From positions 1 to 64,000 of the forward strand of contig JAMPHU010000007.1 of assembly GCA_023663225.1 (NCBI GenBank): DNA of 64,000 bases, given 5' to 3'. The notes beneath the pieces are model-generated. The model was not told the origin of the DNA. It was given only the letters and a program-made list of their open reading frames with translations, and ran no database searches. Of this stretch, positions 8,606-16,337 are shown in pieces (the first letter of the stretch is position 1; each line of letters opens with the position of its first letter). The DNA comes from Candidatus Gastranaerophilales bacterium (GTDB lineage: Bacteria > Bacillota > Clostridia > Lachnospirales > Lachnospiraceae). The translations under genes and the position numbers were made by a program.

Positions 8606-9206
8606 GGCTGTAAAATCCTCTCTCTTTGATATAGGAAGCCACGGCGTCCGGCACTAAATAACGGATGCTTTTTTGATCTCTCATCCGCTCTCTGATCTGC
8701 GTGGAAGAAATCTCCAAATTCAAAAAATCCAGCAAGAGAATCTTGGCCCCGTACCGGTTCTTTAGTTCTTCGATCTTTTTTTGCATCTCTTCCCTGGGCG
8801 AATCTCCCCGTACCGCCGCGATCACCTCACAAGCCTGGAAGATCCGCTCCGGGCGCCGCCAGCTCTCAATGGAAAAAAGGCAGTCCGCCCCGATGATAAA
8901 ATAAAAACGATCCTGCGGGTACATCCGCCCCAGCTCCTCCAAGGTCTCATAAGTGTAAGTGTCGCCCTGCCTTTTGATCTCCAAGTCCAGACATTTCATT
9001 CTATCATTGCCCGCCAGTGCCAGAGATGTCATGTAAAAGCGCTCACCGGGAGATATGATGTCCTTGTCCTGCTTCATATAGGGACAACCCGTGGGAATGA
9101 ACCAGACCTGATCCAGTCCGTTCTCCTCCATCGCCCACTGTGCCAGCAAGATATGTCCCACATGTATAGGATTGAAAGTCCCGCCCATGATTCCGATCTT
9201 ATGCAT
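8592..9206 (-). CDS. nadD: Nicotinate-nucleotide adenylyltransferase NadD
   Basis: It transfers AMP from ATP to nicotinate mononucleotide, giving deamido-NAD in the NAD synthesis route. The 204 residues begin with the nucleotidyltransferase motif GGTFNPIHVGHILLA (HxGH at about 18) and end with ISSTQIR, the second ATP-binding motif. Length and order (yhbY-nadD-yqeK) match the Firmicutes norm. Its start is 17 bases after yhbY. Confidence 0.94.
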   Translation of the reverse strand: MHKIGIMGGTFNPIHVGHILLAQWAMEENGLDQVWFIPTGCPYMKQDKDIISPGERFYMTSLALAGNDRMKCLDLEIKRQGDTYTYETLEELGRMYPQDRFYFIIGADCLFSIESWRRPERIFQACEVIAAVRGDSPREEMQKKIEELKNRYGAKILLLDFLNLEISSTQIRERMRDQKSIRYLVPDAVASYIKERGFYSHEDK

Positions 9207-9223
9207 ACGCCGTTCCCCCGCTA

Positions 9224-9541
9224 CTACACTGTCGTTCTCTGCACCGCCCTGGGCAGTTCGATCTTGGGATGATCCTTATTTTTCTTATATAAGATAATCC
9301 GCTTGCCGATGACCCTTACCACTGTGGACTGCGTGCGGCCCGCCACCGTCTTGGCAATTTCCCTGGGATCCTCCATGCAGTTTTTCAACACGGCGAGTTT
9401 GATCAGTTCATTGTTATGAAAACACTCGCTGACCGCCTCCGTGACCTCTGGCGTCACGCCGGATTTGCCCACCTGAAACACGGGATCCAGACTGTTTGCT
9501 AGACTCATCAGATACGCTCTCTGTTTACTGGTCAATGTCAT
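9224..9541 (-). CDS. yhbY: YhbY-type ribosome assembly RNA-binding protein (CRM domain)
   Basis: A 105-residue single CRM-domain protein related to YhbY/YqeI, which associates with pre-50S particles. The motif GKSGVTPEVTEAV (GxxG loop) and the pattern KLAVLKN are visible. I chose the ATG at 9541 because GGAGG lies about nine bases before it and the protein then starts MTLTSKQRAYL; the longer reading runs back into the end of obgE and adds unrelated residues. It lies 22 bases after obgE. Confidence 0.9.
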   Translation of the reverse strand: MTLTSKQRAYLMSLANSLDPVFQVGKSGVTPEVTEAVSECFHNNELIKLAVLKNCMEDPREIAKTVAGRTQSTVVRVIGKRIILYKKNKDHPKIELPRAVQRTTV

Positions 9542-9563
9542 AATTTCAGCCTCCACGCTGCTC

Positions 9564-10847
9564 TTACTTATAATAATCGAAGGAAAGTCCGTACATGCGC
9601 ACGGTGTCCCCCTCCTGTATGCCCAACGCTTCCAATTCATCCAGGATCCCCGCTTCTTTCAGGAATTTCTGGAAGAAATGAAAGCCTTTTTCGCTGTTTA
9701 AATTGGTGTATCCCAACATCTTCTCGATCTTGGGGCCCTCCACCACATATTCTCCATCCTCGCAAGTGACCGTGTAAGGATCGTCCGAGACAGCCAAAGC
9801 CTGATCCGGAAAATATTCCTGTGCAAATACCGTCGGCTCCTGCCCCACTTCCTCCAACATCTCCTCCACCTGGTAAAGCAATTCCTTCACCCCTTGTCCG
9901 CTGACCGCGGAAATAGGGTACACCTTGACACCCTTAGGCTCAAACTCCGCTCTGATGGCGTCTATGGGATTGTCCCCGCCCTCAAGAATAACATCTGTTT
10001 TGTTAGCCGCGATAACCTGAGGACGCTCCGCAAGCTCCGGATTGTACGCCGCAAGCTCTTTATTGATGGCATAAATATCCTGCACGGGATCTCGTCCCTC
10101 CGTGCCCGCCGCATCCACAATATGAATGATGACCTTGGTGCGCTCCACATGGCGCAGAAACTCATGTCCCAGTCCCACTCCCTCGGATGCGCCCTCGATC
10201 AGTCCCGGAATATCCGCGATGACAAACCCTTTTGTCCCCTCCAGATCTACCACACCCAGATTGGGATTCAAGGTCGTAAAATGATAGTTGGCAATCTTGG
10301 GTCTCGCGTTGGTGACCCTGGAGAGAAAAGTGGACTTTCCCACATTCGGGAAACCCACAAGTCCCACATCTGCGATCACCTTCAACTCCAGCAACAGTTC
10401 CAGCTCTTTGGCGGGTTGCCCCGGTTGGGCGTATTTGGGAGCCTGCATGGTGGAAGTGGCATAATGCTGATTGCCGTTGCCGCCTCTGCCGCCCGTGAGC
10501 AGAACGATCCGCTTATTCTCCCCCGACATATCCGCGATAATCTGGCCGCTTGACGCTTCCCTGATCACGGTGCCCGCCGGAACCTTCACCACAATATCCT
10601 CGCCGTCCTTGCCGCGGCAATTTTTCTTGCCGCCCGGTTCACCATCTCCCGCCTTATATTTGCGGATATGTCTGAAATCGATCAAGGTGTTGAGTCTGTC
10701 GTCAACCGCAAAGATAACGTCCCCACCACGCCCGCCGTCCCCGCCGTCGGGGCCGCCGTTTGGAACATATTTTTCACGGCGGAATGAGACATGACCGTCT
10801 CCGCCCTTGCCGCTTCTCACATAGATCTTGGCTCTATCCGCAAACAT
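9564..10847 (-). CDS. obgE: GTPase ObgE/CgtA
   Basis: An essential large-subunit assembly GTPase of 427 residues with three parts. First is the glycine-rich Obg fold (residues about 1-158, with repeated Gly motifs such as GGDGGRGGDVIF). Next is the G domain, with GFPNVGKST near residue 165, DIPGLIEGA and NKTD. Last is the OCT domain of about 80 residues. It sits in the L21-Prp-L27 unit as usual in Firmicutes. A large hairpin lies between it and rpmA. Confidence 0.96.
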   Translation of the reverse strand: MFADRAKIYVRSGKGGDGHVSFRREKYVPNGGPDGGDGGRGGDVIFAVDDRLNTLIDFRHIRKYKAGDGEPGGKKNCRGKDGEDIVVKVPAGTVIREASSGQIIADMSGENKRIVLLTGGRGGNGNQHYATSTMQAPKYAQPGQPAKELELLLELKVIADVGLVGFPNVGKSTFLSRVTNARPKIANYHFTTLNPNLGVVDLEGTKGFVIADIPGLIEGASEGVGLGHEFLRHVERTKVIIHIVDAAGTEGRDPVQDIYAINKELAAYNPELAERPQVIAANKTDVILEGGDNPIDAIRAEFEPKGVKVYPISAVSGQGVKELLYQVEEMLEEVGQEPTVFAQEYFPDQALAVSDDPYTVTCEDGEYVVEGPKIEKMLGYTNLNSEKGFHFFQKFLKEAGILDELEALGIQEGDTVRMYGLSFDYYK

Positions 10848-10872
10848 TACACTTTCCTTTCTTACGCTATAA

Positions 10873-10920
10873 AGGGAGCTGTCGCATTATAGCAATTTAT
10901 GCCATGTGCGACAGCTCCCT
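10873..10920. terminator. Perfect 14-bp hairpin between rpmA and obgE
   Basis: AGGGAGCTGTCGCA and its exact complement form a 14-pair stem around a 20-base loop. On the minus strand it is followed by TTTATAG. It may be an intrinsic attenuator that lowers transcription from the ribosomal protein genes into obgE, or an mRNA processing or stability site. Confidence 0.65.
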
Positions 10921-10939
10921 CAACTACCACAGCGGTATC

Positions 10940-11224
10940 TTACTTCTCCACGGGATACACGGAAGCCTGTTTTTTATCTCTTCCTTTTCTCTCGAAGCGA
11001 AGAACGCCATCCACCAATGCATATAAGGTATCATCTCCTCCGATCCCTACATTTATGCCGGGATGGATCTTGGTTCCACGCTGTCTGTAGAGGATGTTGC
11101 CCGCTTTGACGAACTGACCGTCAGCCCGCTTCGCACCCAGTCTCTTGGACTCGGAATCTCTGCCGTTCTTGGTAGAGCCGACTCCCTTTTTATGTGCGAA
11201 AAATTGAAGGTTAAATTGAATCAT
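10940..11224 (-). CDS. rpmA: 50S ribosomal protein L27, precursor form
   Basis: A 94-residue large-subunit protein whose N-terminus reaches the peptidyl transferase centre. It begins [21 protein letters not shown]. The first nine residues are the Firmicutes-specific extension, and in S. aureus the Prp protease cuts after FF to expose AHKKG. The prp gene is the next gene upstream, two bases away, so the processing pair is complete. Confidence 0.96.
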   Translation of the reverse strand: MIQFNLQFFAHKKGVGSTKNGRDSESKRLGAKRADGQFVKAGNILYRQRGTKIHPGINVGIGGDDTLYALVDGVLRFERKGRDKKQASVYPVEK

Positions 11225-11226
11225 GG

Positions 11227-11571
11227 TTACACCTCCTCGAATTTTATTTGTAAATATTGCCTGCCGTATTCTTTGCTCAGCCCTTCCAGCGTAAAAATCA
11301 GAGCATCTATCAAAAATACGGACTTTTCCTGCAGCGCCCCGTCAAAATCACATCGGATAAAGCCGGTCGCCTCGTCTGTCGCCACAGTAAGCTTCTCGCC
11401 CGCCAACTCTTCCAAAGAGTTGATCGCGCCTATCACCAGCGCAGACACCGCCGCGCATAGGATATCCGGCGATTTACCAAAGAGCTTACGTTTGGCATAT
11501 CCCGCGTGCCCCATACAGAGTAATCTCTTATAGCGGCCCGCGCAATCCTTACAAATCGTTACAGTCGTCAT
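11227..11571 (-). CDS. prp: Ribosomal-processing cysteine protease Prp
   Basis: The 114-residue protein (YsxB/DUF464 family) removes the N-terminal extension of L27. The conserved GHAGYA supplies the catalytic His22, and the [12 protein letters not shown] segment supplies Cys39; both are present. Position between rplU and rpmA is the fixed order in Firmicutes. The stop lies two bases before the L27 start. Confidence 0.93.
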   Translation of the reverse strand: MTTVTICKDCAGRYKRLLCMGHAGYAKRKLFGKSPDILCAAVSALVIGAINSLEELAGEKLTVATDEATGFIRCDFDGALQEKSVFLIDALIFTLEGLSKEYGRQYLQIKFEEV

Positions 11572-11576
11572 AACAC

Positions 11577-11882
11577 TTATGCGTTTATCTTGTCAATCTT
11601 GACTTTCGTGTATGCTTGTCTGTGACCATTTTTCTTGTGGTAGCCGGTCTTTCTCTTGTACTTGTATACAATAACCTTCTTACCTCTACCCTGCTCGACA
11701 ACGGTCGCGGATACAGTTGCATTTGCGACATCTGCGCCCACCTTGAGGGTATCGTCACTTACTGCGATCACTTGGTCAAAAGTAACAGCATTGCCGGCTT
11801 CCACATCGAGCTTCTCAACATTGATCACATCGCCCTCAGAAACCTTGTACTGCTTTCCACCTGTTGCAATAATTGCGTACAT
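11577..11882 (-). CDS. rplU: 50S ribosomal protein L21
   Basis: A 101-residue primary 23S rRNA-binding protein. It begins [20 protein letters not shown] and ends with the basic [17 protein letters not shown] typical of the family. It is the first gene of the cluster, after a strong promoter and a leader of about 100 bases. AGGAGG precedes the ATG. Confidence 0.96.
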   Translation of the reverse strand: MYAIIATGGKQYKVSEGDVINVEKLDVEAGNAVTFDQVIAVSDDTLKVGADVANATVSATVVEQGRGKKVIVYKYKRKTGYHKKNGHRQAYTKVKIDKINA

Positions 11883-11885
11883 TTA

Positions 11886-11985
11886 AGGCACCTCCTATTC
11901 ATGGAGTCCACGATCGTTTCCTCCATTTACTCGCTGACTGTGGTGTCGCCCTTTCGGACAAACTTCTACCTCATCATGCGGCATA
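11886..11985 (-). ncRNA. Possible L21 ribosomal-protein leader
   Basis: About 100 bases lie between the promoter and the rplU ribosome binding site. On the minus strand they contain GTCCGAAAGGGCGAC and a TGGACTCCATGA hairpin near the binding site. Low-GC Gram-positives carry an autoregulatory L21 leader RNA in this position. I infer the identity from position and length, not from a model match. Confidence 0.4.
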
Positions 11986-11992
11986 CCATGAT

Positions 11993-12022
11993 ATAATAGC
12001 ACGTCCTGGCATATCCTGTCAA
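11993..12022 (-). promoter_or_regulatory. Predicted promoter of the rplU operon
   Basis: On the minus strand, -35 TTGACA (12017-12022), an 18-base spacer and -10 TATTAT (11993-11998). It is the only convincing promoter upstream of the eight-gene ribosome/NAD cluster. Confidence 0.8.
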
Positions 12023-12153
12023 TATTTTTTTATCAATTTGCGTACTCTTTTCTCATAAAAGCGACAACAACCACTCTTGCTGCCTCTGAAATAGAAACAG
12101 CAAAAGCGGTTGCCACTTTGTCAATCTTTTTATGAACACTGTCTATACAACTT

Positions 12154-12945
12154 TTATTTTGCTGCGCGCTCTGCTGCAAGAGCCTCAGCAAGTCTTCTTT
12201 CCTCAGCACGTCTGTTGTCAAACGCCGCCTGACGCTCTGCTGCAAGAGCCTCAGCAAGTCTTCTTTCCTCGGCACGTCTGTTGTCAAACGCCGCCTGCTT
12301 CTCTGCCGCTACAGCATCAGCATTAGAAGTGCTGGTATATCCGCGCTCCGCTGCAAGGGCTGCTGCAATTCTGGCTTCCTCGGCACGTCTGTTGTCAAAC
12401 GCTGCCTGCTGCTCCGCTGCTACGGCTTCTGCAAGTCTTCTCTCCTCTGCACGGCGATTGTCAAAAGCTGCCTGCTGCTCCGCTGCAAGCGCATCGTTAG
12501 AAGTGCTCGTTGTATATCCGCGCTCCGCTGCAAGGGCTGCTGCAATTCTGGCCTCCTCTGCACGTCTGTTGTCAAACGCTGCCTGCTGCTCCGCTGCTAC
12601 AGCCTCTGCGAGCCTTCTCTCCTCTGCACGGCGATTGTCAAAAGCTGCCTGCTGCTCCGCTGCAAGCGCATCGTTAGAAGTGCTTGTTGTATATCCGCGC
12701 TCCGCTGCAAGGGCTGTTGCAATTCTGGCTTCCTCGGCACGTCTGTTGTCAAAAGCTGCCTGCTGCTCTGCTGCTACAGCCTCTGCAAGCCTTCTCTCCT
12801 CTGCACGACGATTGTCAAAAGCTGCCTGACGCTCTGCCGCTACATCAGCCGGAAGGTCTTCTGCATGTACTGATGTGCCTCCTGCCAACACCAGAACACT
12901 TGCCATCAAAGCGATAGCGCTTGCCTTTCTCAAAATTCCTTTCAT
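12154..12945 (-). CDS. Secreted Ala/Glu/Arg-rich repeat protein
   Basis: A 263-residue protein with a signal peptide (MKGILRKASAIALMASVLVL, likely cut after VHA near residue 28). The rest is eight copies of a 22-residue repeat centred on AAFDNRRAEE, grouped into larger units of about 59 residues separated by ERGYTTSTSND linkers. The repeats alternate RRLAEAVA and ARIAxALA and are predicted to be one long charged helix, possibly coiled-coil. There is no membrane anchor, LPxTG motif or catalytic domain. The DNA itself is a near-perfect tandem array of about 177-bp units, so copy number can change. I do not recognise the family. A promoter with an eight-G spacer tract precedes it. Confidence 0.75.
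   Translation of the reverse strand: MKGILRKASAIALMASVLVLAGGTSVHAEDLPADVAAERQAAFDNRRAEERRLAEAVAAEQQAAFDNRRAEEARIATALAAERGYTTSTSNDALAAEQQAAFDNRRAEERRLAEAVAAEQQAAFDNRRAEEARIAAALAAERGYTTSTSNDALAAEQQAAFDNRRAEERRLAEAVAAEQQAAFDNRRAEEARIAAALAAERGYTSTSNADAVAAEKQAAFDNRRAEERRLAEALAAERQAAFDNRRAEERRLAEALAAERAAK
12164..12850 (-). repeat. Tandem DNA repeat array inside the coding region
   Basis: The 66-bp unit encoding 22 residues, and a higher-order unit of about 177 bp, recur through the gene with very few differences. The array is coding and in frame throughout, so it is a protein repeat prone to recombination, not a CRISPR. Confidence 0.9.
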
Positions 12946-12974
12946 CTTATGTTTTTCCTCCTTGAGATATATTT

Positions 12975-12991
12975 CCGATACTTGCTATCGG
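12975..12991 (-). promoter_or_regulatory. Leader hairpin of the repeat-protein message
   Basis: CCGATA and TATCGG form a six-pair hairpin in the 5' leader, upstream of the AAGGAGG ribosome binding site. It may protect the transcript from 5' decay. Confidence 0.4.
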
Positions 12992-13002
12992 CCGTAAGTT
13001 AG

Positions 13003-13031
13003 TATATACCCCCCCCGAGACCATCTGTCAA
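13003..13031 (-). promoter_or_regulatory. Promoter with poly-G spacer, candidate phase-variable switch
   Basis: On the minus strand, -35 TTGACA (13026-13031) and -10 TATATA (13003-13008) are 17 bases apart. Eight consecutive G fill the spacer next to the -10 box. Gain or loss of one G by slippage would change the spacer from the optimal 17, as in known phase-variable promoters. Confidence 0.65.
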
Positions 13032-13070
13032 TACTCAAATATTTTTGTTTTTCAGTAAATTACCACATTT

Positions 13071-13910
13071 TTAAATTTTCGCGCTGTCAAGCATTTCTAC
13101 CGCTTCTTTCAGATGTACGTCCAACTGCTGATAGGGGATCTCGACTCCTGCCGCATCCAGTGCCAACTTGCAGTTCTCGGTCACGCGCCATTTCCCTTCC
13201 CAATAATCCTCGTTCCGAAACCAACATCTGACGCCCAGATTGACCGCGGACGCGGCGAGATCGTCCACAAACACCAACCGTTCTTTGTCCTTCATCACCT
13301 TTTCATCGCTCTCCAACACCTCGAGGAGCGCTTCCTTTGCGCGTAAAAGATCTGACCTGTAGGAGATCCCCACAGTCAAATCCATGCGCCTGATATGCGC
13401 TGCCGTCACATTCACGATGCTGGTGTTGGCAAGCCCCCCGTTTGGCAGCACGATGATCTTGTTATCCGGCGTCATCAGCTTGGTATAGAAAATCTGAATC
13501 TCCGACACAGTCCCCTCCCTGCCGGTGGCGCTCTCGCAAATATAATCACCCACCACAAAAGGTTTCAACAAAAGAATCAGCACGCCGCCCGCCAAGTTGG
13601 ACAGGCTTCCCTGCACCGCCAGTCCGATCGCCACGCCGGCGGAGCCAAGCAGCGCCACAATGCTGGCAGCGTCCACGCCAAAATAGGACGCCAGCAAAAA
13701 CACGAGCAGCACGTACAGCGCCGTCTTGACAAAAGATCCCACAAACTGCGTGACACCCGTCTCCGCGCCTGCGCGCTCCATAGATTTGCGCAGAAACTTT
13801 CCGACAAGCTTCACCAACTGCACACCCACCAGAAAAAATACTACCGCAAACAGGATGCGCAGTCCCAGTCCCAACGCTTTCTCGGGCAGGGTGCTCAAAT
13901 AGTCGTTCAC
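13071..13910 (-). CDS. mscS: Small-conductance mechanosensitive channel, MscS family
   Basis: A 279-residue channel that opens under membrane tension to release solutes during osmotic downshock. Three membrane segments are visible in the first 120 residues. The third is the pore helix with ALLGSAGVAIGLAVQGSLSNLAGGVLILL, the Gly/Ala-rich MscS signature. A cytoplasmic beta domain follows (GDYICESATGREGTVSEI). The start is GTG at 13910, overlapping the glgB stop by three bases within GTGA, so translation is coupled to glgB. Confidence 0.9.
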   Translation of the reverse strand: MNDYLSTLPEKALGLGLRILFAVVFFLVGVQLVKLVGKFLRKSMERAGAETGVTQFVGSFVKTALYVLLVFLLASYFGVDAASIVALLGSAGVAIGLAVQGSLSNLAGGVLILLLKPFVVGDYICESATGREGTVSEIQIFYTKLMTPDNKIIVLPNGGLANTSIVNVTAAHIRRMDLTVGISYRSDLLRAKEALLEVLESDEKVMKDKERLVFVDDLAASAVNLGVRCWFRNEDYWEGKWRVTENCKLALDAAGVEIPYQQLDVHLKEAVEMLDSAKI

Positions 13911-16216
13911 TCCTTAGCAGTCTCCTTTCTGGTCTTTTTTACGGGAGTATACTTGCGGATGCGCTGCTCGATCACCTTGGCAAGCTCCTCCTCCGTATAA
14001 GCCACAAACTGCAGGATGCTGACAGACAGAGGCGCCAGTTTCACCTTGATAGACTGCATCCTGTCATCCCATCTGACATCCGTCGCCCGCTTGACTCTTT
14101 CATTTACCATGCCGCTGCCGCCGTATTTGACGTCGTCGGTATTTAAAATTTCCTTATATTTGCCCTCATAAGGGACTCCCGTGGTGATCTCTCTGGGCAC
14201 ACCTGAGAAATTGGCCACCACCAAAAGCGTATCCTCCGGATCGGAGCCCTTTCGCAGATAGGACAGATAACTTTCATTGCCGGAAATATTGTTGATCCAC
14301 TCAAAACCGTCCGCCTTGTCATCCAGCTCATAGAGCGCCTTTTGCGTCTTGTAAAGTTGATTCAGATCTTTCACAAGGTCGGAGATCCCTTTATGTTCCG
14401 GAACCTGCTCCAACTCCCACTCCACTTGCCTGCTCTCATTCCACTCGTCGAACTCTCCGAGATCCTGCCCCATAAACAAAAGCTTTTTGCCCGGATGGGT
14501 CATCATATAAGCGTAAGTCAGGCGCAGATTGGCAAATTTCTGATCCTTCTCCCCGGGCATCTTGCCGATCAGAGTCGCCTTGCCATGCACCACCTCATCG
14601 TGGGAGAACACCAAAATGAAATTCTCGCTGTAGGCATAAATCATGCTGAACGTGAGCTCCCCGTGATGATGGCTTCTGAAATAAGGGTCATTCTGAATAT
14701 AATTGATATAATCATTCATAAATCCCATATTCCATTTGAGATCAAATCCCAGCCCGCCTTCCTCGAGAGAACCTGTGATCATGGGGAACGCGGTGCTCTC
14801 CTCCGCGATGGACAACACGCTCGGATCGCGCTTTTTCAGAACGGAGTTGAAGTGCTTGATCATCTCGATCGCCTCCAGATTTTCCTTGCCTCCGTACATG
14901 TTGGCAACCCACTCCCCGTCATTTTTACCATAGTCCAGATAGAGCATACTTGCCACCGCATCCATGCGGATGCCGTCCGCATGGAACTTCTCCACCCAGA
15001 ACAACGCGTTGGCGATCAGGTAATTGGCCACCTGGGGTCTGCCGTAATTGTAGATCAGCGTCCCCCAATGAGGATGGAAACCCTGCCTAGGATCCTGGTG
15101 CTCATACAGACAGGTGCCGTCAAAATTGGACAGTCCATAGGTGTCCCGCGGGAAATGAGCGGGCACCCAATCTAAGATCACGCCGATCCCTGCCTTGTGC
15201 AGCTCGTTTACAAAATACATAAAATCCTCCGGACTGCCGTAGCGGGCCGTGGGCGCGTAATATCCGATCACCTGATAACCCCAGGAACCGTCGAAAGGAT
15301 GCTCCATGACGGGCATCAGCTCCACATGGGTGTAACCCATCTTTTTCACATATGCAATCACCTTGGGCGCGATCTCACGGTAATTGGCATAGCATTTGCC
15401 CTCCTCGGGTTCCACAAAGGATCCCAAATACATCTCGTAGATGCTGATGGGCGCGTTCCCCGTCTGAAATTTCGCGCGATTTTTGATAAACTTTTCATCT
15501 TCCCACACAAAACCGCTCAGATCTGCGATCACAGACGCGGAATCCGGACGAAGCTGTGCCGCATTGCCGTAAGGATCCGCCTTTAAATAAGTAAAGCCGC
15601 CCTTCACCTTCAGTTCATATTTATAATTGATACCTTTGCCCACACAGGGCACAAAAATCTCAAAGATTCCGGAATCTCCCAGCCTGCGCATCTGATGCGC
15701 ACGCCCGTCCCACTGGTTAAAATCTCCCACCACACTGACGCGGTTGGCATTCGGCGCCCAGAGGGCAAAATAGGTGCCGTTCTCGCCGTTTAACGTCATG
15801 GGATGCGCCCCCAGCTTTTCATAAATCGTATAGTGGATACCGTTGGCAAACTTATCCATATCATTCTGTGTGATGATCGGCTCATGGCGATAGGGGTCTC
15901 CCGTGATCAGACCGCCCCCGTCCTGCCGCTTCACCACATAGCGATACGGTTTGCTGCCAAAGTCCTTGCCGGGAAGCAATGCGGCAAAATACCCCTCCTC
16001 ATCCGCAAGTTCCATCTTCTTCTCCTGACATTTGCCGGTGTCTTCCTCTTGACCCCACTCCACTGTGACCTCTTTCGCTCCAGGAAAAAACGCCTGCAAA
16101 AGGGTCTGACTCCCCGCTCTGTGGGGGCCCAACAATTCATGGGGATTGTCGCACTCCGCGTAAATAATCTCCTCTATCTTGGGCCAGTTCATCATCTTAT
16201 ACAATTTGTTCGTCAT
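13907..16216 (-). CDS. glgB: 1,4-alpha-glucan branching enzyme GlgB
   Basis: A GH13 enzyme that makes alpha-1,6 branches in glycogen. The 769 residues contain an N-terminal CBM48-like domain (GTYFALWAPNANRVSVVGDFN) and the catalytic barrel. The barrel motifs are DWVPAHFP, the nucleophile Asp in DGIRMDAVASM, the acid Glu in IAEESTAFP and SHDEVVHGK. All catalytic acids are intact, in contrast to the GH13 homologue at 35541. I chose the ATG at 16216 with AGGAGG eight bases upstream. No other glycogen gene is adjacent; the C-terminal tail KYTPVKKTRKETAKE is basic and unusual. Confidence 0.95.
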   Translation of the reverse strand: MTNKLYKMMNWPKIEEIIYAECDNPHELLGPHRAGSQTLLQAFFPGAKEVTVEWGQEEDTGKCQEKKMELADEEGYFAALLPGKDFGSKPYRYVVKRQDGGGLITGDPYRHEPIITQNDMDKFANGIHYTIYEKLGAHPMTLNGENGTYFALWAPNANRVSVVGDFNQWDGRAHQMRRLGDSGIFEIFVPCVGKGINYKYELKVKGGFTYLKADPYGNAAQLRPDSASVIADLSGFVWEDEKFIKNRAKFQTGNAPISIYEMYLGSFVEPEEGKCYANYREIAPKVIAYVKKMGYTHVELMPVMEHPFDGSWGYQVIGYYAPTARYGSPEDFMYFVNELHKAGIGVILDWVPAHFPRDTYGLSNFDGTCLYEHQDPRQGFHPHWGTLIYNYGRPQVANYLIANALFWVEKFHADGIRMDAVASMLYLDYGKNDGEWVANMYGGKENLEAIEMIKHFNSVLKKRDPSVLSIAEESTAFPMITGSLEEGGLGFDLKWNMGFMNDYINYIQNDPYFRSHHHGELTFSMIYAYSENFILVFSHDEVVHGKATLIGKMPGEKDQKFANLRLTYAYMMTHPGKKLLFMGQDLGEFDEWNESRQVEWELEQVPEHKGISDLVKDLNQLYKTQKALYELDDKADGFEWINNISGNESYLSYLRKGSDPEDTLLVVANFSGVPREITTGVPYEGKYKEILNTDDVKYGGSGMVNERVKRATDVRWDDRMQSIKVKLAPLSVSILQFVAYTEEELAKVIEQRIRKYTPVKKTRKETAKE

Positions 16217-16244
16217 CAATCCTGCCTCCTCTCGTCAACTCTTA

Positions 16245-16310
16245 TTTAACATAAGGGCAGTTCGCGAAGCGTATTGCCCGTTGTTTAACATAAGGGCGTA
16301 TTGCCCGTTG
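16245..16310. repeat. Short tandem repeat with hairpin units
   Basis: Two head-to-tail units both start TTTAACATAAGGGC and end TTGCCCGTTG. They are 39 and 27 bases long. The longer carries a 12-base insertion (AGTTCGCGAAGC) that is itself partly palindromic. Each unit can fold through GGGC/GCCC. They lie between the DUF1015 gene and glgB and might serve as a weak terminator. Confidence 0.6.
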
Positions 16311-16337
16311 TTTTGTCTCTTTTCATCCCCAAAAACC

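Noticed and set aside
12033..12287. Alternative minus-strand frame over the end of the repeat protein
   Set aside because: It starts inside the repeats without a ribosome binding site. Its tail VATAFAVSISEAARVVVV looks somewhat protein-like, so a frameshifted extension in relatives is possible, but there is no direct support.
12281..12829. Ser/Ala-rich plus-strand frame opposite the repeat protein
   Set aside because: It arises from the coding repeat read backwards, and lacks a ribosome binding site. The minus frame has a signal peptide, promoter and ribosome binding site.
12154..12945. CRISPR array suspected from the regular repeats
   Set aside because: Repeats are in frame, encode a signal-peptide protein and have no unique spacers, and no cas gene is nearby.
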